Shown piece after piece: positions 15,040 through 24,200 of a DNA stretch of 24,513 nucleotides. The stretch spans positions 1 through 24,513 of the forward strand of contig JBEKJU010000057.1 of NCBI GenBank assembly GCA_050011095.1. Reading direction: 5' to 3'. Made by a program: the position numbers and the translations under genes. The notes under the pieces were generated by a model. It was not told the origin of the DNA, searched no databases, and worked only from the letters and a program-made list of their open reading frames with translations. The stretch's first letter is position 1. The number at the start of each line of letters is the position of its first letter. The DNA is from JBEKJU01 sp050011095. GTDB taxonomy: Bacteria > Desulfobacterota > Syntrophorhabdia > Syntrophorhabdales > WCHB1-27.

Positions 15040-16515
15040 ATGATGAACATGATGCTGCGTGCTTCTGATTTCGAATGGATCCTGCCGGAGATCACCCTCG
15101 CCGTCTTCGGCCTCGCCGTCCTGCTGGTGGACGCCTTCAGGCAGAAGGCCGCGGCGCCCCGCGCGCCGGGCAGGGCGGCGGGCGTCCTCACGCTCATCGG
15201 GGCGGCCGCCGCCCTCTATTTCACGACGGGACTCTGGGGCCCGCCCAAGGACCTCTTCAACGGCCTCTACGTGGTCGATAACTTCGGCGTCTTTTTAAAA
15301 TTCATCTTCCTCTTCGTCCTTTTTCTCGTGACGGTGATCTCCCTCGGCTACACGACGCGGGAGGATATCGTCGCGGGCGAATACTATACGCTCCTCCTCT
15401 TCGCGGCCCTTGGCATGATGGTCATGGTCTCGTCGAACAGCTTCATCACCATCTTCATCGGGCTGGAGGTGATGTCGCTCTCCATATATATCCTCTGCGG
15501 CTTACTTAAGGGCGAGGCGCGGGCGGTGGAAGCGTCCCTCAAATATTTCCTCCTCGGCTCTTTCGCGACCGCCTTTTTCCTTTATGGCGTCGCCCTCATC
15601 TTCGCATCGACGGGCGCCATCGACCTGAAGGTCGTGCGGGCCGTCGTGGGCTCGGGGGGGGGCTTCGCGGCGAACCCGGTCTTCCTCGCGGGCATGGCCT
15701 TCCTCATCGTGGGCTTCGGCTTCAAGACGGCGTCCGTGCCCTTCCACATGTGGACGCCCGATGTCTATGAGGGCGCGCCCACCTCCGTCACGGTCTTCAT
15801 GGCGACGGGCGTCAAGGCAGCCGCCTTCGGGGCGTTTTTGCGGGTCTTCTACACGGCCTTCTATCCGTTCCTCGCGGACTGGTCGAGCGCCCTCTGGGTG
15901 GTCGCCGTGCTCACCATGTGCGCGGGGAACATCATCGCCCTCGTGCAGAACAACCTGAAGCGGCTCCTGGCCTATTCGAGCATCGCCCACGCGGGATACA
16001 TCCTCGTCGCCTTCGTCACGGGAGACAGGGTCCTCTCATCGAGCATCCTCTACTACCTTCTCGTCTACACGTTCATGAACCTGGGGGCCTTCACGGTGGT
16101 GATCCTCCTCGGCAGGAAGGGCGAGGAGCACGAGGATATCGACAGCTACGCCGGCCTCGCCGGCCGCCACCCCTTCATCTCGCTCTGCATGACGATCTTC
16201 CTTCTGTCCCTCACGGGCATTCCGCCCCTCGCGGGCTTCGCCGGGAAATTCTACATCTTCGGCGACGCCATCAAGGCGCACTATTACTGGCTGGGCGTCA
16301 TCGGCGTGCTGAACAGCGCCGTGGCCGCCTACTACTACCTGCGCGTGCTCATGTTCATGTACTTCAAGGAGCCCGTGAAGGAGCTGGGCCGCATCGACCT
16401 GTCGCCCGCTTACGTGGTCGTGATGCTCGTCAGCGTGGCGGCGGTGCTCTATCTCGGCATCCTCCCGAGGGACTTCATCATGCTCGCCCAGAAGGCCGTC
16501 TCAGCGCTCCAATAG
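15040..16515 (+). CDS. nuoN: NADH-quinone oxidoreductase subunit N
   Basis: Third antiporter-like proton-pumping subunit and last gene of the operon. Translation from 15040 gives 491 residues, normal for NuoN. Key charged residues are present: Glu143 in GLEVMSLSIYILCGL (NuoN proteins often vary here), Lys168 in the SLKYFLLG motif, and Lys229 in FGFKTASVPFHMWTPDVYEGAPTSV. A frame opening at 14992 lies within nuoM and is not used. No convincing intrinsic terminator follows; the next 590 bases are non-coding. Confidence 0.95.
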   Translation: MMNMMLRASDFEWILPEITLAVFGLAVLLVDAFRQKAAAPRAPGRAAGVLTLIGAAAALYFTTGLWGPPKDLFNGLYVVDNFGVFLKFIFLFVLFLVTVISLGYTTREDIVAGEYYTLLLFAALGMMVMVSSNSFITIFIGLEVMSLSIYILCGLLKGEARAVEASLKYFLLGSFATAFFLYGVALIFASTGAIDLKVVRAVVGSGGGFAANPVFLAGMAFLIVGFGFKTASVPFHMWTPDVYEGAPTSVTVFMATGVKAAAFGAFLRVFYTAFYPFLADWSSALWVVAVLTMCAGNIIALVQNNLKRLLAYSSIAHAGYILVAFVTGDRVLSSSILYYLLVYTFMNLGAFTVVILLGRKGEEHEDIDSYAGLAGRHPFISLCMTIFLLSLTGIPPLAGFAGKFYIFGDAIKAHYYWLGVIGVLNSAVAAYYYLRVLMFMYFKEPVKELGRIDLSPAYVVVMLVSVAAVLYLGILPRDFIMLAQKAVSALQ

Positions 16516-16717
16516 CCGCCTGAAGGGGAGGCGCGGACGCCGGTAAGCGTTGCGGGCCTTAATCCCGCGAAGGCGGGACATCCAGGTCATTTCAATGTCT
16601 TACGGGCTGTCTGGACGTGAGGTTTTCACCCCCGGATCAGGTCCGGGGCAGGCTTGGTGACGGGAGATTTGAATCGTTACTCAATTTTGCGTAACGCTCT
16701 AAGCAAGTGACCGATGT
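16516..16717. other. Non-coding spacer after nuoN
   Basis: No open frame with family resemblance is present. It contains the REP-like hairpin pair listed separately. A weak GCCT/AGGC fold lies just after the nuoN stop. No T-run that would mark an intrinsic terminator was found, so where the nuo transcript ends is unclear. Confidence 0.5.
16563..16648. repeat. REP-like hairpin pair
   Basis: Two short palindromes lie in one element. TCCCGC (16563-16568) pairs with GCGGGA (16573-16578). CCCCGGA (16630-16636) pairs with TCCGGGG (16642-16648). The texts CCCGCGAAGGCGGG and CCGGATCAGGTCCGG resemble the two halves of widespread proteobacterial intergenic repeats of the 'cattcccgcgaaagcggg' type. Membership in a genome-wide family is inferred. 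Confidence 0.55.
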
Positions 16718-16849
16718 ATTAACCGTCTCATAATTGTCTTTCTCGCCGTCATTCCGGGATGAGCCGGAATCCATTCCGTTCCTGGATGCCGCGACCCGCA
16801 AGCGCACTGCCCCGGTCCGGCATGGCGAAGGTATTATGAGACGGTTAAT
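16718..16849. mobile_element. MITE-like element with 17-bp perfect terminal inverted repeats
   Basis: ATTAACCGTCTCATAAT at 16718-16734 and its exact reverse complement at 16833-16849 bound a 132-bp segment. With one mismatch the match extends outward three bases on each side (TGT versus GCA). Inside, ATTCCGG and CCGGAAT form a seven-base hairpin near 16751-16770, and the interior of the right arm (CCGGTCCGGCATGGCG) loosely mirrors the left arm (CGCCGTCATTCCGG). It encodes no transposase. The flanking triplet ATG is present on both sides (16714-16716, 16852-16854) but is too short to prove a target duplication. Confidence 0.6.
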
Positions 16850-17000
16850 GCATGGTGGGCTTCAATGTCTGACTATTTTGCCGGCCCATCAGGCCGCGCA
16901 AGACCGTCTCCTGTCGCGTTTTCCGGCGTCCCCTCGTGTTTTTCCGGCCGGGAAGACGGCGGGCGCATCCAGGCTGTCGCTTTCCTTCCATGAAGCATTT
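16850..17000. other. Non-coding spacer before the KaiC operon promoter
   Basis: Nothing gene-like was recognised. A 10-bp direct repeat TTCAATGTCT occurs at 16861-16870 and also at 16591-16600, bracketing the second REP hairpin and the MITE-like element. Confidence 0.4.
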
Positions 17001-17009
17001 TGCTATACT
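17001..17009 (+). promoter_or_regulatory. Extended -10 promoter of the KaiC/kinase operon
   Basis: TGCTATACT combines an extended TGn element with TATACT, five of six to the -10 consensus. The best -35 partner, TTTCCT at 16981-16986 with a 17-base spacer, is weak, which is common for extended -10 promoters. Transcription would begin near 17015, so the first gene must start downstream of that point. Confidence 0.5.
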
Positions 17010-17105
17010 GTACGATGCAGCTGTTCCGAGAACGCGGGCATGGACGGGCGTGACGGACACTCGGCCGTATATATACATGAAGAGACGGGAAAAGATGGGG
17101 GCCAG

Positions 17106-17546
17106 ATGATGAATCCAGCTACTCCGGCGATGCGCGGTTTAGCCCTTTGGCTAATCGGTCGGGAAGTCATTGAGGGCAATACCTCCGAGATAGAAATGGA
17201 CGCGATGTTTCGCGTCTGCAAGAAGATGCGCGGTTCCCTTTCGGCACTCGCGGGGGTCGCGGGCTATCGGTCCCTGATCTCCCGCGCGCTGACCCTGGCA
17301 AAGGATGAAGCCTCCGCGCTCTGGAAGGTGCAGGTCAAGGAAGATGGGTCCCTGGAGTGGACAGGAGCGCTCGAGCTGCACCAGGGCAAGGATGAGGCCG
17401 CTAAAACAGGGGCCCTTCTCGTGGCCGAGCTGCTCGGACTGCTTGCTATTTTCATCGGTCGGGTTTTGACCCTGCGTCTGGTTCGCGATCTGTGGCCGGA
17501 TGCACCTTTCGAGGACACGAATTCCAAAACGGAGAGAGCGGTATGA
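17106..17546 (+). CDS. Small unknown protein upstream of kaiC-like gene
   Basis: I do not recognise this 146-residue protein. The frame is open far upstream, but the earlier part crosses the MITE-like element and the promoter; starts compatible with the promoter are ATG 17040, 17106 and 17109, and GGGGG at 17097-17101 favours 17106/17109. Residues 1-75 look helical and mixed-charge (NTSEIEMDAMFRVCKKMRGS, then ALTLAKDEASALWKVQV), followed by a strand-like EDGSLEWTGALEL. A hydrophobic helix (GALLVAELLGLLAIFIGRVL) lies near 103-122 and could be membrane-associated or amphipathic. Its stop overlaps the kaiC-like start (ATGA), implying a shared transcript and a related role in that signalling module. 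Confidence 0.7.
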   Translation: MMNPATPAMRGLALWLIGREVIEGNTSEIEMDAMFRVCKKMRGSLSALAGVAGYRSLISRALTLAKDEASALWKVQVKEDGSLEWTGALELHQGKDEAAKTGALLVAELLGLLAIFIGRVLTLRLVRDLWPDAPFEDTNSKTERAV

Positions 17547-19054
17547 GCGAACATGACAAAGTACGCATTCATAGGCTGCCGACCGGGGTTCCGGGTCTCG
17601 ATGAGATCATGGGCGGCGGTCTCCCCGAATTCTCTTTCAACATCATCGCAGGCAGTCCCGGAAGCGGCAAGACCACCCTGGGGCATCAAATCATGTTCGC
17701 CAATGCGACCCCGGAGCGCCCCGCGCTCTATTTCACCGTTCTGGGCGAACCCGCCGTGAAGATGCTGCGGTACCAGCAGCAGTTTACCTTCTTCGATGAA
17801 GCCAAGGTGGGTAGCGCCATCCGCTTTATAAACCTGAGTCAGATCGTGCTGGAGAAGGACCTGGACGCGGTGCTGGAAGAGATTACCAAAGAGGTTGAGG
17901 CGGTCTCCCCCGGCATTGTCATGGTGGACTCCTTCCGCACGGTGGTGCGGAAGGCTCACGGCGAGAGCGAATTGCAACTGCAGGCGTTCGTTCAGGCCCT
18001 GGCCCTCCACCTGGCCAGTTGGCAGGCGACGACCTTTCTGCTCGGGGAATACTCCGAGGGCGAACTGCCCGGCAATCCCGCGTTCACCGTAGCCGACGGC
18101 CTCTTCTGGCTCTATCAGCAGGTGGAGCGAAACGCCGTCGTGCGAAAGCTGCAGATCGTGAAGCTGCGCGGACAGTCGTCCGTACCGGGGATGCACACCT
18201 TCCGCATTACGGGTGCCGGGCTGGAAACCTTCTCGCGTACCCTCGGCCTGGCCGGAAAGAAGGAGATACAACCCTCCAAACGGCGTCTTTCCACCGGCAT
18301 TGCCGCGTTGGACACGATGATGGGCGGCGGAATCCCCGAAGGGGACAGCGTTCTCGTGTCGGGCGCCTCGGGGACGGGAAAATCGCTTTTGGCATCCCAA
18401 TTCATCGCCGAAGGCATCCGGCAGGGGGAAGCGGCGATTGTCGCGGTCTTCGAAGAACGTCCGCGCGGGTACATGGAGCGGGCCAAGAACTTCGATCTGG
18501 ACCTTGAAACGCCGCAGAAAACCGGCAAGCTCAATATCCTCTACCTTCGCCCCCTGGACCTCTCGGTGGATGAAACCCTGCAGGAGATACTTAAGGCGGT
18601 CGAGAGGATCGGCGCCAAGCGCCTGGTTATCGATTCGCTCGCCGGCTTCGAGATGGCCCTGGCCCCCGGCTTCCGGACCGACTTTCGGGAATCCCTCTAC
18701 CGGATGATAGGCTCGGTGGCGGGAATCGGCGTGACGGTCCTGAGCACGGTGGAAATAGAGGAGTCTTCCGCCGATTTCCACTTTAGCAGTTTCTCGGTGT
18801 CGTTTCTCGCCGACGATATTATCCGGCTCAACTATGCGGAGATCGACGGTCAGCTCCGCAAGATCCTCATGATCGTCAAGATGCGGAGCAGCGGCTACAG
18901 CAATGATATCCGGGAATATCACATCACCTCCGGGGGGTTCATCATAGGCCCCCGCTTGAAAGGGTATTCCGGCCTTACCACGAGAACGCCTCAACCGTTG
19001 GACCGATCCGCCCAAAAAGAAGAACCACCCGATAAACCCAAGGTTAGAAAGTAG
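17543..19054 (+). CDS. KaiC-family double-domain ATPase
   Basis: A cytosolic RecA/KaiC-type ATPase of 503 residues with two KaiC domains. Domain I has Walker A GSPGSGKTT at 37-45 and Walker B IVMVDS at 125-130. Domain II has Walker A GASGTGKS at 274-281, the catalytic pair Glu304-Glu305 (VAVFEERP) and Walker B LVIDS at 361-365. In domain I the matching glutamate pair is reduced to one (LGEP, Glu69). Aligned with cyanobacterial KaiC, the Ser431 position is kept (Ser420) but Thr432 is Phe421. The C-terminal hydrophilic tail is Pro/Lys-rich. GGAGAG precedes the ATG, which overlaps the upstream stop. No kaiA or kaiB is visible. The family is certain; a clock role is not implied, since such proteins often pair with sensor kinases outside cyanobacteria. 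Confidence 0.9.
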   Translation: MSEHDKVRIHRLPTGVPGLDEIMGGGLPEFSFNIIAGSPGSGKTTLGHQIMFANATPERPALYFTVLGEPAVKMLRYQQQFTFFDEAKVGSAIRFINLSQIVLEKDLDAVLEEITKEVEAVSPGIVMVDSFRTVVRKAHGESELQLQAFVQALALHLASWQATTFLLGEYSEGELPGNPAFTVADGLFWLYQQVERNAVVRKLQIVKLRGQSSVPGMHTFRITGAGLETFSRTLGLAGKKEIQPSKRRLSTGIAALDTMMGGGIPEGDSVLVSGASGTGKSLLASQFIAEGIRQGEAAIVAVFEERPRGYMERAKNFDLDLETPQKTGKLNILYLRPLDLSVDETLQEILKAVERIGAKRLVIDSLAGFEMALAPGFRTDFRESLYRMIGSVAGIGVTVLSTVEIEESSADFHFSSFSVSFLADDIIRLNYAEIDGQLRKILMIVKMRSSGYSNDIREYHITSGGFIIGPRLKGYSGLTTRTPQPLDRSAQKEEPPDKPKVRK

Positions 19055-19058
19055 GAGA
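19053..19058 (+). promoter_or_regulatory. Ribosome binding site deciding the kinase GTG start
   Basis: AGGAGA overlaps the kaiC-like stop codon and lies six bases before GTG at 19065. This supports the GTG start and translational coupling of kinase to KaiC-like protein. Confidence 0.65.
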
Positions 19059-19064
19059 ACATCA

Positions 19065-21248
19065 GTGGGCAAGGGAACAAAGACCGGCGTGGACGGCCAT
19101 ACGCTTGACCTGCAGCGTCTGTGCTTCCAGGTGACCGAGCATTCGCCCCTGCTGATGGCCGCGCTGGAGGATTCGACGTACATCGTGCGCTATGTCAACC
19201 CCGCCTTCTGCCGCCTGGTGTCGAGGCAGAGCGCGGAGCTGATCGGCATCCCCTTCGCCCGCGCGGTACCGGGGGCCGGAACATGCCTCACGCATCTTGA
19301 CCGGGCGTACCGGGAAGGAGGGGTCGAGACCTGTGTTGTTCAGGTGCGCCCCGCACCCGATCTGCTCTACTGGTCTTATACGATGTGGGCGGTTATAAGT
19401 GCTTCGGGCCGTCCCGCGGGAATAATGGTACAGGTGACGGATAAGACGGAGGCCGAGCTTTTCCGCCGGAATGTGACCGCCATGAATGAGGAGCTGATGC
19501 TCGCCTCGGTGCGGCAGCATGAACTTATCGAAAGGGTGGAGAAGCTGAACGCGGGATTGGAGGCGGAAATAGGCGAGAGAAGGCGCGTGGAGAGGGCGCT
19601 GCGGGTATCGGAAGAGCAATTCCGGCGGGCGATTGAGGACGCGCCGATCCCTGTTGTCATGTACACCGAGCATGGGGAGGTGCTTATGGTAAGCAACACC
19701 TGGACTGAATTGACCGGGTACGCCGTCTCGGATATGCCCACGCTTGACGCGTGGCTCGAACGGGTTTACGGCCAGGGGGCAAACACGCTGCGCGCTCATA
19801 TGCCCCTTTTATTCAAGGGTGAACAACGCACGTTCGACACCGAGCTTCAAATTCATACCCGCAGCGGCGAGAACCGGTACTGGAGCTTCAGCGCCTCTTC
19901 GCCGGGCACGCTGCGCGACGGCAGACACTTCGTCGTCGGCATGGCCCAGGACATTACCAAGCGTAAGCGGGCCGAACAAGCCCTTCAGGAGGCCCGGGAC
20001 GAGCTGGAGCGGCGGGTTGAGGAAAGGACTTCCGAGCTGGCGCGCACCTATGAGAAGCTCCTTTCGGAAATCGAGGAGAGGGAGCGGCTCAACGAGCAGC
20101 TCCAACAGTCGCAGAAGATGGAGGCCCTCGGGACGCTGGCCGGCGGCATCGCCCACGATTTCAACAACATGCTTGCCGTCATCCTCGGAAATGCCGAACT
20201 CGTCCTTGACGATGTCGAGGGCGCCTATGGAGCGAGGCGAAATCTCGAACAGATAGTCAAGGCATCCAAGCGCGCAAGGGACCTGGTCAAGCAGATTCTT
20301 CTGTTCAGCCGGAAAGGAGAGCGGGGCAGGAAGGCGCTGCGATTGACGCCTTTGGTAAAAGAGACGTATAAGCTGCTTCGGGGAACATTGCCAAGCACAA
20401 TTCATATGGAGCTTGACCTTCCCGCGGAATCGGACACCATTCTCGCCGACCCCTCCGGAATCCAGCAAATCCTCATGAACCTCGCGACGAATGCGGCGTA
20501 TGCGATGCGGGAGGATGGCGGAACCATGAGAATCAGCCTCTCCAATGTCCCTGTCGAAGAGAGCGGCGCAAGGCCGGACGAAGAAATGACGCCGGGTATT
20601 TATGTGAAATTGACCGTAGAGGATACGGGGACAGGCATGACCGATGACGTGCGCCGCAGGATTTTCGAGCCTTTCTTCACCACGAAGGGGGCCGGCGAAG
20701 GAACGGGCATGGGTTTGGCGGTCGTCTACGGCATAGTGAAGAACCTGGACGGCGCCATCACGGTTGCGAGCGAACAGGACCGGGGTTCGACGTTCAGCGT
20801 TTTTTTTCCACGCCACGACGCGCAGACAGAGCCGGAAAGGGAAGATACAGGCCGTATCCGCGGCGGCAGCGAACGAATCCTGCTGGTAGACGACGAGCCG
20901 GATATCATCGAGACGGCATCGCAGCTGTTTCAGCGTCTCGGGTATCGTGTGACCGCTGTTCAGAGCGGCACCGAGGCGCTGCGGGTGTTCCTCGATGATC
21001 CTTCCCGCTTCGATCTTGTCATTACCGATCAGACAATGCCCGATCTCACCGGCATTGACCTTGCCGGGCGGATATTGCAGGTGCGATCGGACACGCCGGT
21101 TATTCTCTTTACAGGCTACAGTGAAGCGGTATCGCCGGATACGGCCAGGGCCGCGGGCATCAGCGAGTTTATCATGAAGCCCATATCGAAGCGGGAAGTG
21201 GCGGAAACCATAAGGCGGCTGTTGGACCGCAGGGACAGAGGCCGGTAG
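19065..21248 (+). CDS. Hybrid PAS sensor histidine kinase with C-terminal receiver
   Basis: Cytosolic two-component sensor of 727 residues; no membrane segment is seen, so it probably senses an internal signal. Order: PAS-like domain at about 20-130, coiled coil 130-185, second PAS with PAC end (DITKRKRAEQALQEA) at 180-305, long coiled coil 300-350, HisKA with phospho-acceptor His364 (GGIAHDFNNML), HATPase with N-box around Asn472-Asn476, G1 DTGTGM at 520-525, F-box FEPFFTT and G2 GTGMGL. A receiver domain follows from about 603, with Asp609/610, phospho-site Asp655 (VITDQTMPD), Thr683 and Lys705 all intact. The class resembles NtrB/PAS-type kinases that phosphorylate their own receiver. Eleven bases separate it from the kaiC-like gene, so the KaiC protein is its likely partner. 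The output regulator is not in the window. Confidence 0.92.
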   Translation: MGKGTKTGVDGHTLDLQRLCFQVTEHSPLLMAALEDSTYIVRYVNPAFCRLVSRQSAELIGIPFARAVPGAGTCLTHLDRAYREGGVETCVVQVRPAPDLLYWSYTMWAVISASGRPAGIMVQVTDKTEAELFRRNVTAMNEELMLASVRQHELIERVEKLNAGLEAEIGERRRVERALRVSEEQFRRAIEDAPIPVVMYTEHGEVLMVSNTWTELTGYAVSDMPTLDAWLERVYGQGANTLRAHMPLLFKGEQRTFDTELQIHTRSGENRYWSFSASSPGTLRDGRHFVVGMAQDITKRKRAEQALQEARDELERRVEERTSELARTYEKLLSEIEERERLNEQLQQSQKMEALGTLAGGIAHDFNNMLAVILGNAELVLDDVEGAYGARRNLEQIVKASKRARDLVKQILLFSRKGERGRKALRLTPLVKETYKLLRGTLPSTIHMELDLPAESDTILADPSGIQQILMNLATNAAYAMREDGGTMRISLSNVPVEESGARPDEEMTPGIYVKLTVEDTGTGMTDDVRRRIFEPFFTTKGAGEGTGMGLAVVYGIVKNLDGAITVASEQDRGSTFSVFFPRHDAQTEPEREDTGRIRGGSERILLVDDEPDIIETASQLFQRLGYRVTAVQSGTEALRVFLDDPSRFDLVITDQTMPDLTGIDLAGRILQVRSDTPVILFTGYSEAVSPDTARAAGISEFIMKPISKREVAETIRRLLDRRDRGR

Positions 21249-21298
21249 CGCCCCATACCGGGTACCTTTGCGCATATCGGACGGTAAGGGTTCCCCAC

Positions 21299-24200
21299 AT
21301 GAATAGCCGGGAAAACGATTTTACCTCCTCCGCCCTCCAGGTGAACCTGGAACGAACAGCCGCCACGGTGGAGATACCCGAGAAGCAGAGGGACCTCCTG
21401 AGGGTAGTGGAGGCCCACTACGGCGTGCACAAGCGGACGCGCGAGCTTCTGGTCGAGCTGAACCACCCTTACGCCAACCGTGATTACGTGCTTACCCAGC
21501 TGAAGACGCTCTCCATAGGCGACTTCCACGAGTTCAACGACCATCCGGACGGATATTCCGCCCTCGTTGCGATCCTCGATATCTACGTCGACATCCTGCG
21601 GGCCGATATCGCGAGCGAGATACGGGAGAAGGCGCTCCGCTACCTTTTCGACTTCCTGGACACGGTGGCGACGGGGAGCAATGATTTCCTTCCGCGCAAC
21701 ATGCCCCTTTTCACCAGGACGATCGACTCCCTCCGCGCGCTCCCCGAGGCGGACGACAGGGTCATCAAGAAAAGCTCCACCTATCTCAAGGGCATGGCAA
21801 GGTTCCTCCTCAACGCCTCGCCCGCCACGGCCGCATCCCTCGGCCTCCTCCTGAACCGCGTATTCCGGGCCACCTACCGGTTCTGGCTCGCCCAGCCCGA
21901 CCCGGAGGAGTGGTTCGGCCCGGACGGGGGAAGACAGGGCGCGGCGGGCGCCTACCTGGAGCTGATCGAACCCCTCGGCCACAGGAACCTCCGCAGGCTC
22001 CTCGACCGGGTGAGCCCGTCCGGCGAGGGCCGCGCCGCCGAAGGTCGCGGCGCCGCGGACGCAGACGCCGCCCCCGCCGGCGCGGAAGGTCGCGGCGCGC
22101 CCGAAAGCGATTCCCGCGCCATCGCCGCCTACCTCGCCATGCCCGATTACTTCCAGATCGTGAAGGCCTATCTCCTCATCGCCGACGAGCTGGAAAGGTC
22201 GGAGGCCTACGCGGGCAGGGCGCACCTCGTCAAGCTCGATTTTCTCCTGAACGTGATCAACACGCCCGCCCTTTCGGAGATACACGGGAGCGCCTTCATC
22301 GAGATCAATCGCTGCCTCAGCATGGTCTTTCGCGAGGAGACGCCCGGAAACGTGGATAATTTCATCCGGAAGATCTTTTCCCTCCTCACGAGGGCCGGCT
22401 CCCGGTACACCCACCGGAACACGATCATCGCGTGCGTCACGACGATAGCGCGGGAGGTCTTCAAGCAGAATAACCACCCCCTGGTCGAGACGTTCGTCGC
22501 CGAGCTGATCGGCTTCGGCTTCGAGCATCCCGACGTCAAGGGCTCGACCGCGGAGTGGCAGATCCGGATGAACCCGGCTCACATAGAGAACATACGGTCG
22601 TGGCTCGCGATCATCGCCATGAAGCCCCGGTGGACCAAGAAACTGCTCTCGGCCCTCATCATCAATCTGCGCCTGGGGGGCGTCTTCGTCCGGGATACGG
22701 ACCTCCTCCAGAAGGATATATCGGGCCTTCTGAATGCCGACATCGGACCCGCCTACAACCTCGTGCGGCAGCTCCTCCGCATCTTCCCCATCTATTTCAA
22801 CGAGATAGGCGCTGAGGGCGAGCTACGCGAGATATCGACGCGGATCGATGAGCTTTCCTTCAGGAACGACCCGCTCGTCCACTTCGTGCGCAAGCAGTCG
22901 CACGTGGAGAGCAACAGCCGCCTCGTGACCTTCATGGAGGACATGTTCAGATACTGGCACTCCCGGTCGAAGACACACCTCCGGTCCCATCTCCCGGCCG
23001 AGCTGTGGGGCCGGATCATGCCCGAGGGTGAGTATTTCGACGGCCTTCACCACATATTCAGGGTGCTCTTCGAGAAGGCCGGGCAGAAACCCCAGGCCTT
23101 TCTGGAGTGGGATAAATCGAGGATCGCCCGCGAGATCAACGCGATCAAGGCCATCCCCGAAAGGGACAGGGAGCGGGGGGCCCTGGCGCTCCGCTTCTAC
23201 CAGCTCCTCTACAAGAAGTACAACCCGCAGCACATCGACCTCCTCAGGGACATCGAAAAGGCCTACCTCTTCGATCCCCTGCAGGTCCGGTCGCTCAAAA
23301 ATTCCCTCAGACGGGGGAATTACCGGAGGGCCCTCGAAGTCGTCCTCGACTTCCTCGCCATCCTCAAAGAGCGCATCCTTTCCCCCGAGAAGACGGACTA
23401 TTCGGAGAACATCTACCACAAGCGCCACATCGCGGCCGGCATCCCCTCCATGTACGGCACGTACCGGGAGGAGAAATTCGAGGCCGTCGGCCTTTCGCTC
23501 AGGCTTGAGAGCCTCGCGGGCGTGCTCTTCGACCGGCTGAAAGAGTCGCTTAACCTCAAGTTCATCACGGGGGGGACCCTCCAGAAGATACACCAGTGCC
23601 TCTGGCTCCATATACGGGCCCTCGATATCGAGGGCCTCGCCACCGAGGGGCTCGTGGTGAAGGCCAAGTACATCACCTCGGCCCTCCAGGTCAGACAGTT
23701 TTCCGTCGATCAGTACCTCGACATCTTCAGGTTCATCTCGAAGGGCATCCAGGATATCGTCAGGGACTACTACATCGACGTGCACCGCCAGGGCCTGCCC
23801 CTCATCATCGGCCAGATACAGAAGGGCCGCACAAGAGGAGGGGGGACGGGCGGCCCCGTCGACGAGGAGACGGTCTACCAGGTCTCCGAGAACTTCATGA
23901 GGTCCGTGATATCCTCCGCCTTCGGCCTCCAGGCGATCGACAACCTGGTCAACAGCATCATCGGCACGATGAGCGCCGAGCTGGAGAAGTTCAAGGACAA
24001 CAAGCAGATCCTCAACATGGTCATGGGCTACGAGCCCGAGCTGACGGTCACGCCCATCTACAAGCCGTGCAAGAAGATGGACAACCAGATAGTGATCGGC
24101 AACAAGGGCTACTACCTGAAGCAGCTCTCGGCCCTCGGTTTTCCCATCCCTCCGGGGTTCATCATCACGACCGAGGTCTTCCGCGCCTACGAGGCCGTGG

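Noticed and set aside
16734..17105. N-terminal extension of the small protein to an ATG-like start at 16734
   Set aside because: It would translate the MITE-like element and pass through the extended -10 promoter at 17001-17009; starts at 17106/17109 (or 17040) fit better.
17543..21248. A full circadian clock locus
   Set aside because: No kaiA or kaiB is seen, the Thr432 position is Phe, and KaiC-like ATPases with PAS kinases are common in non-circadian bacteria.
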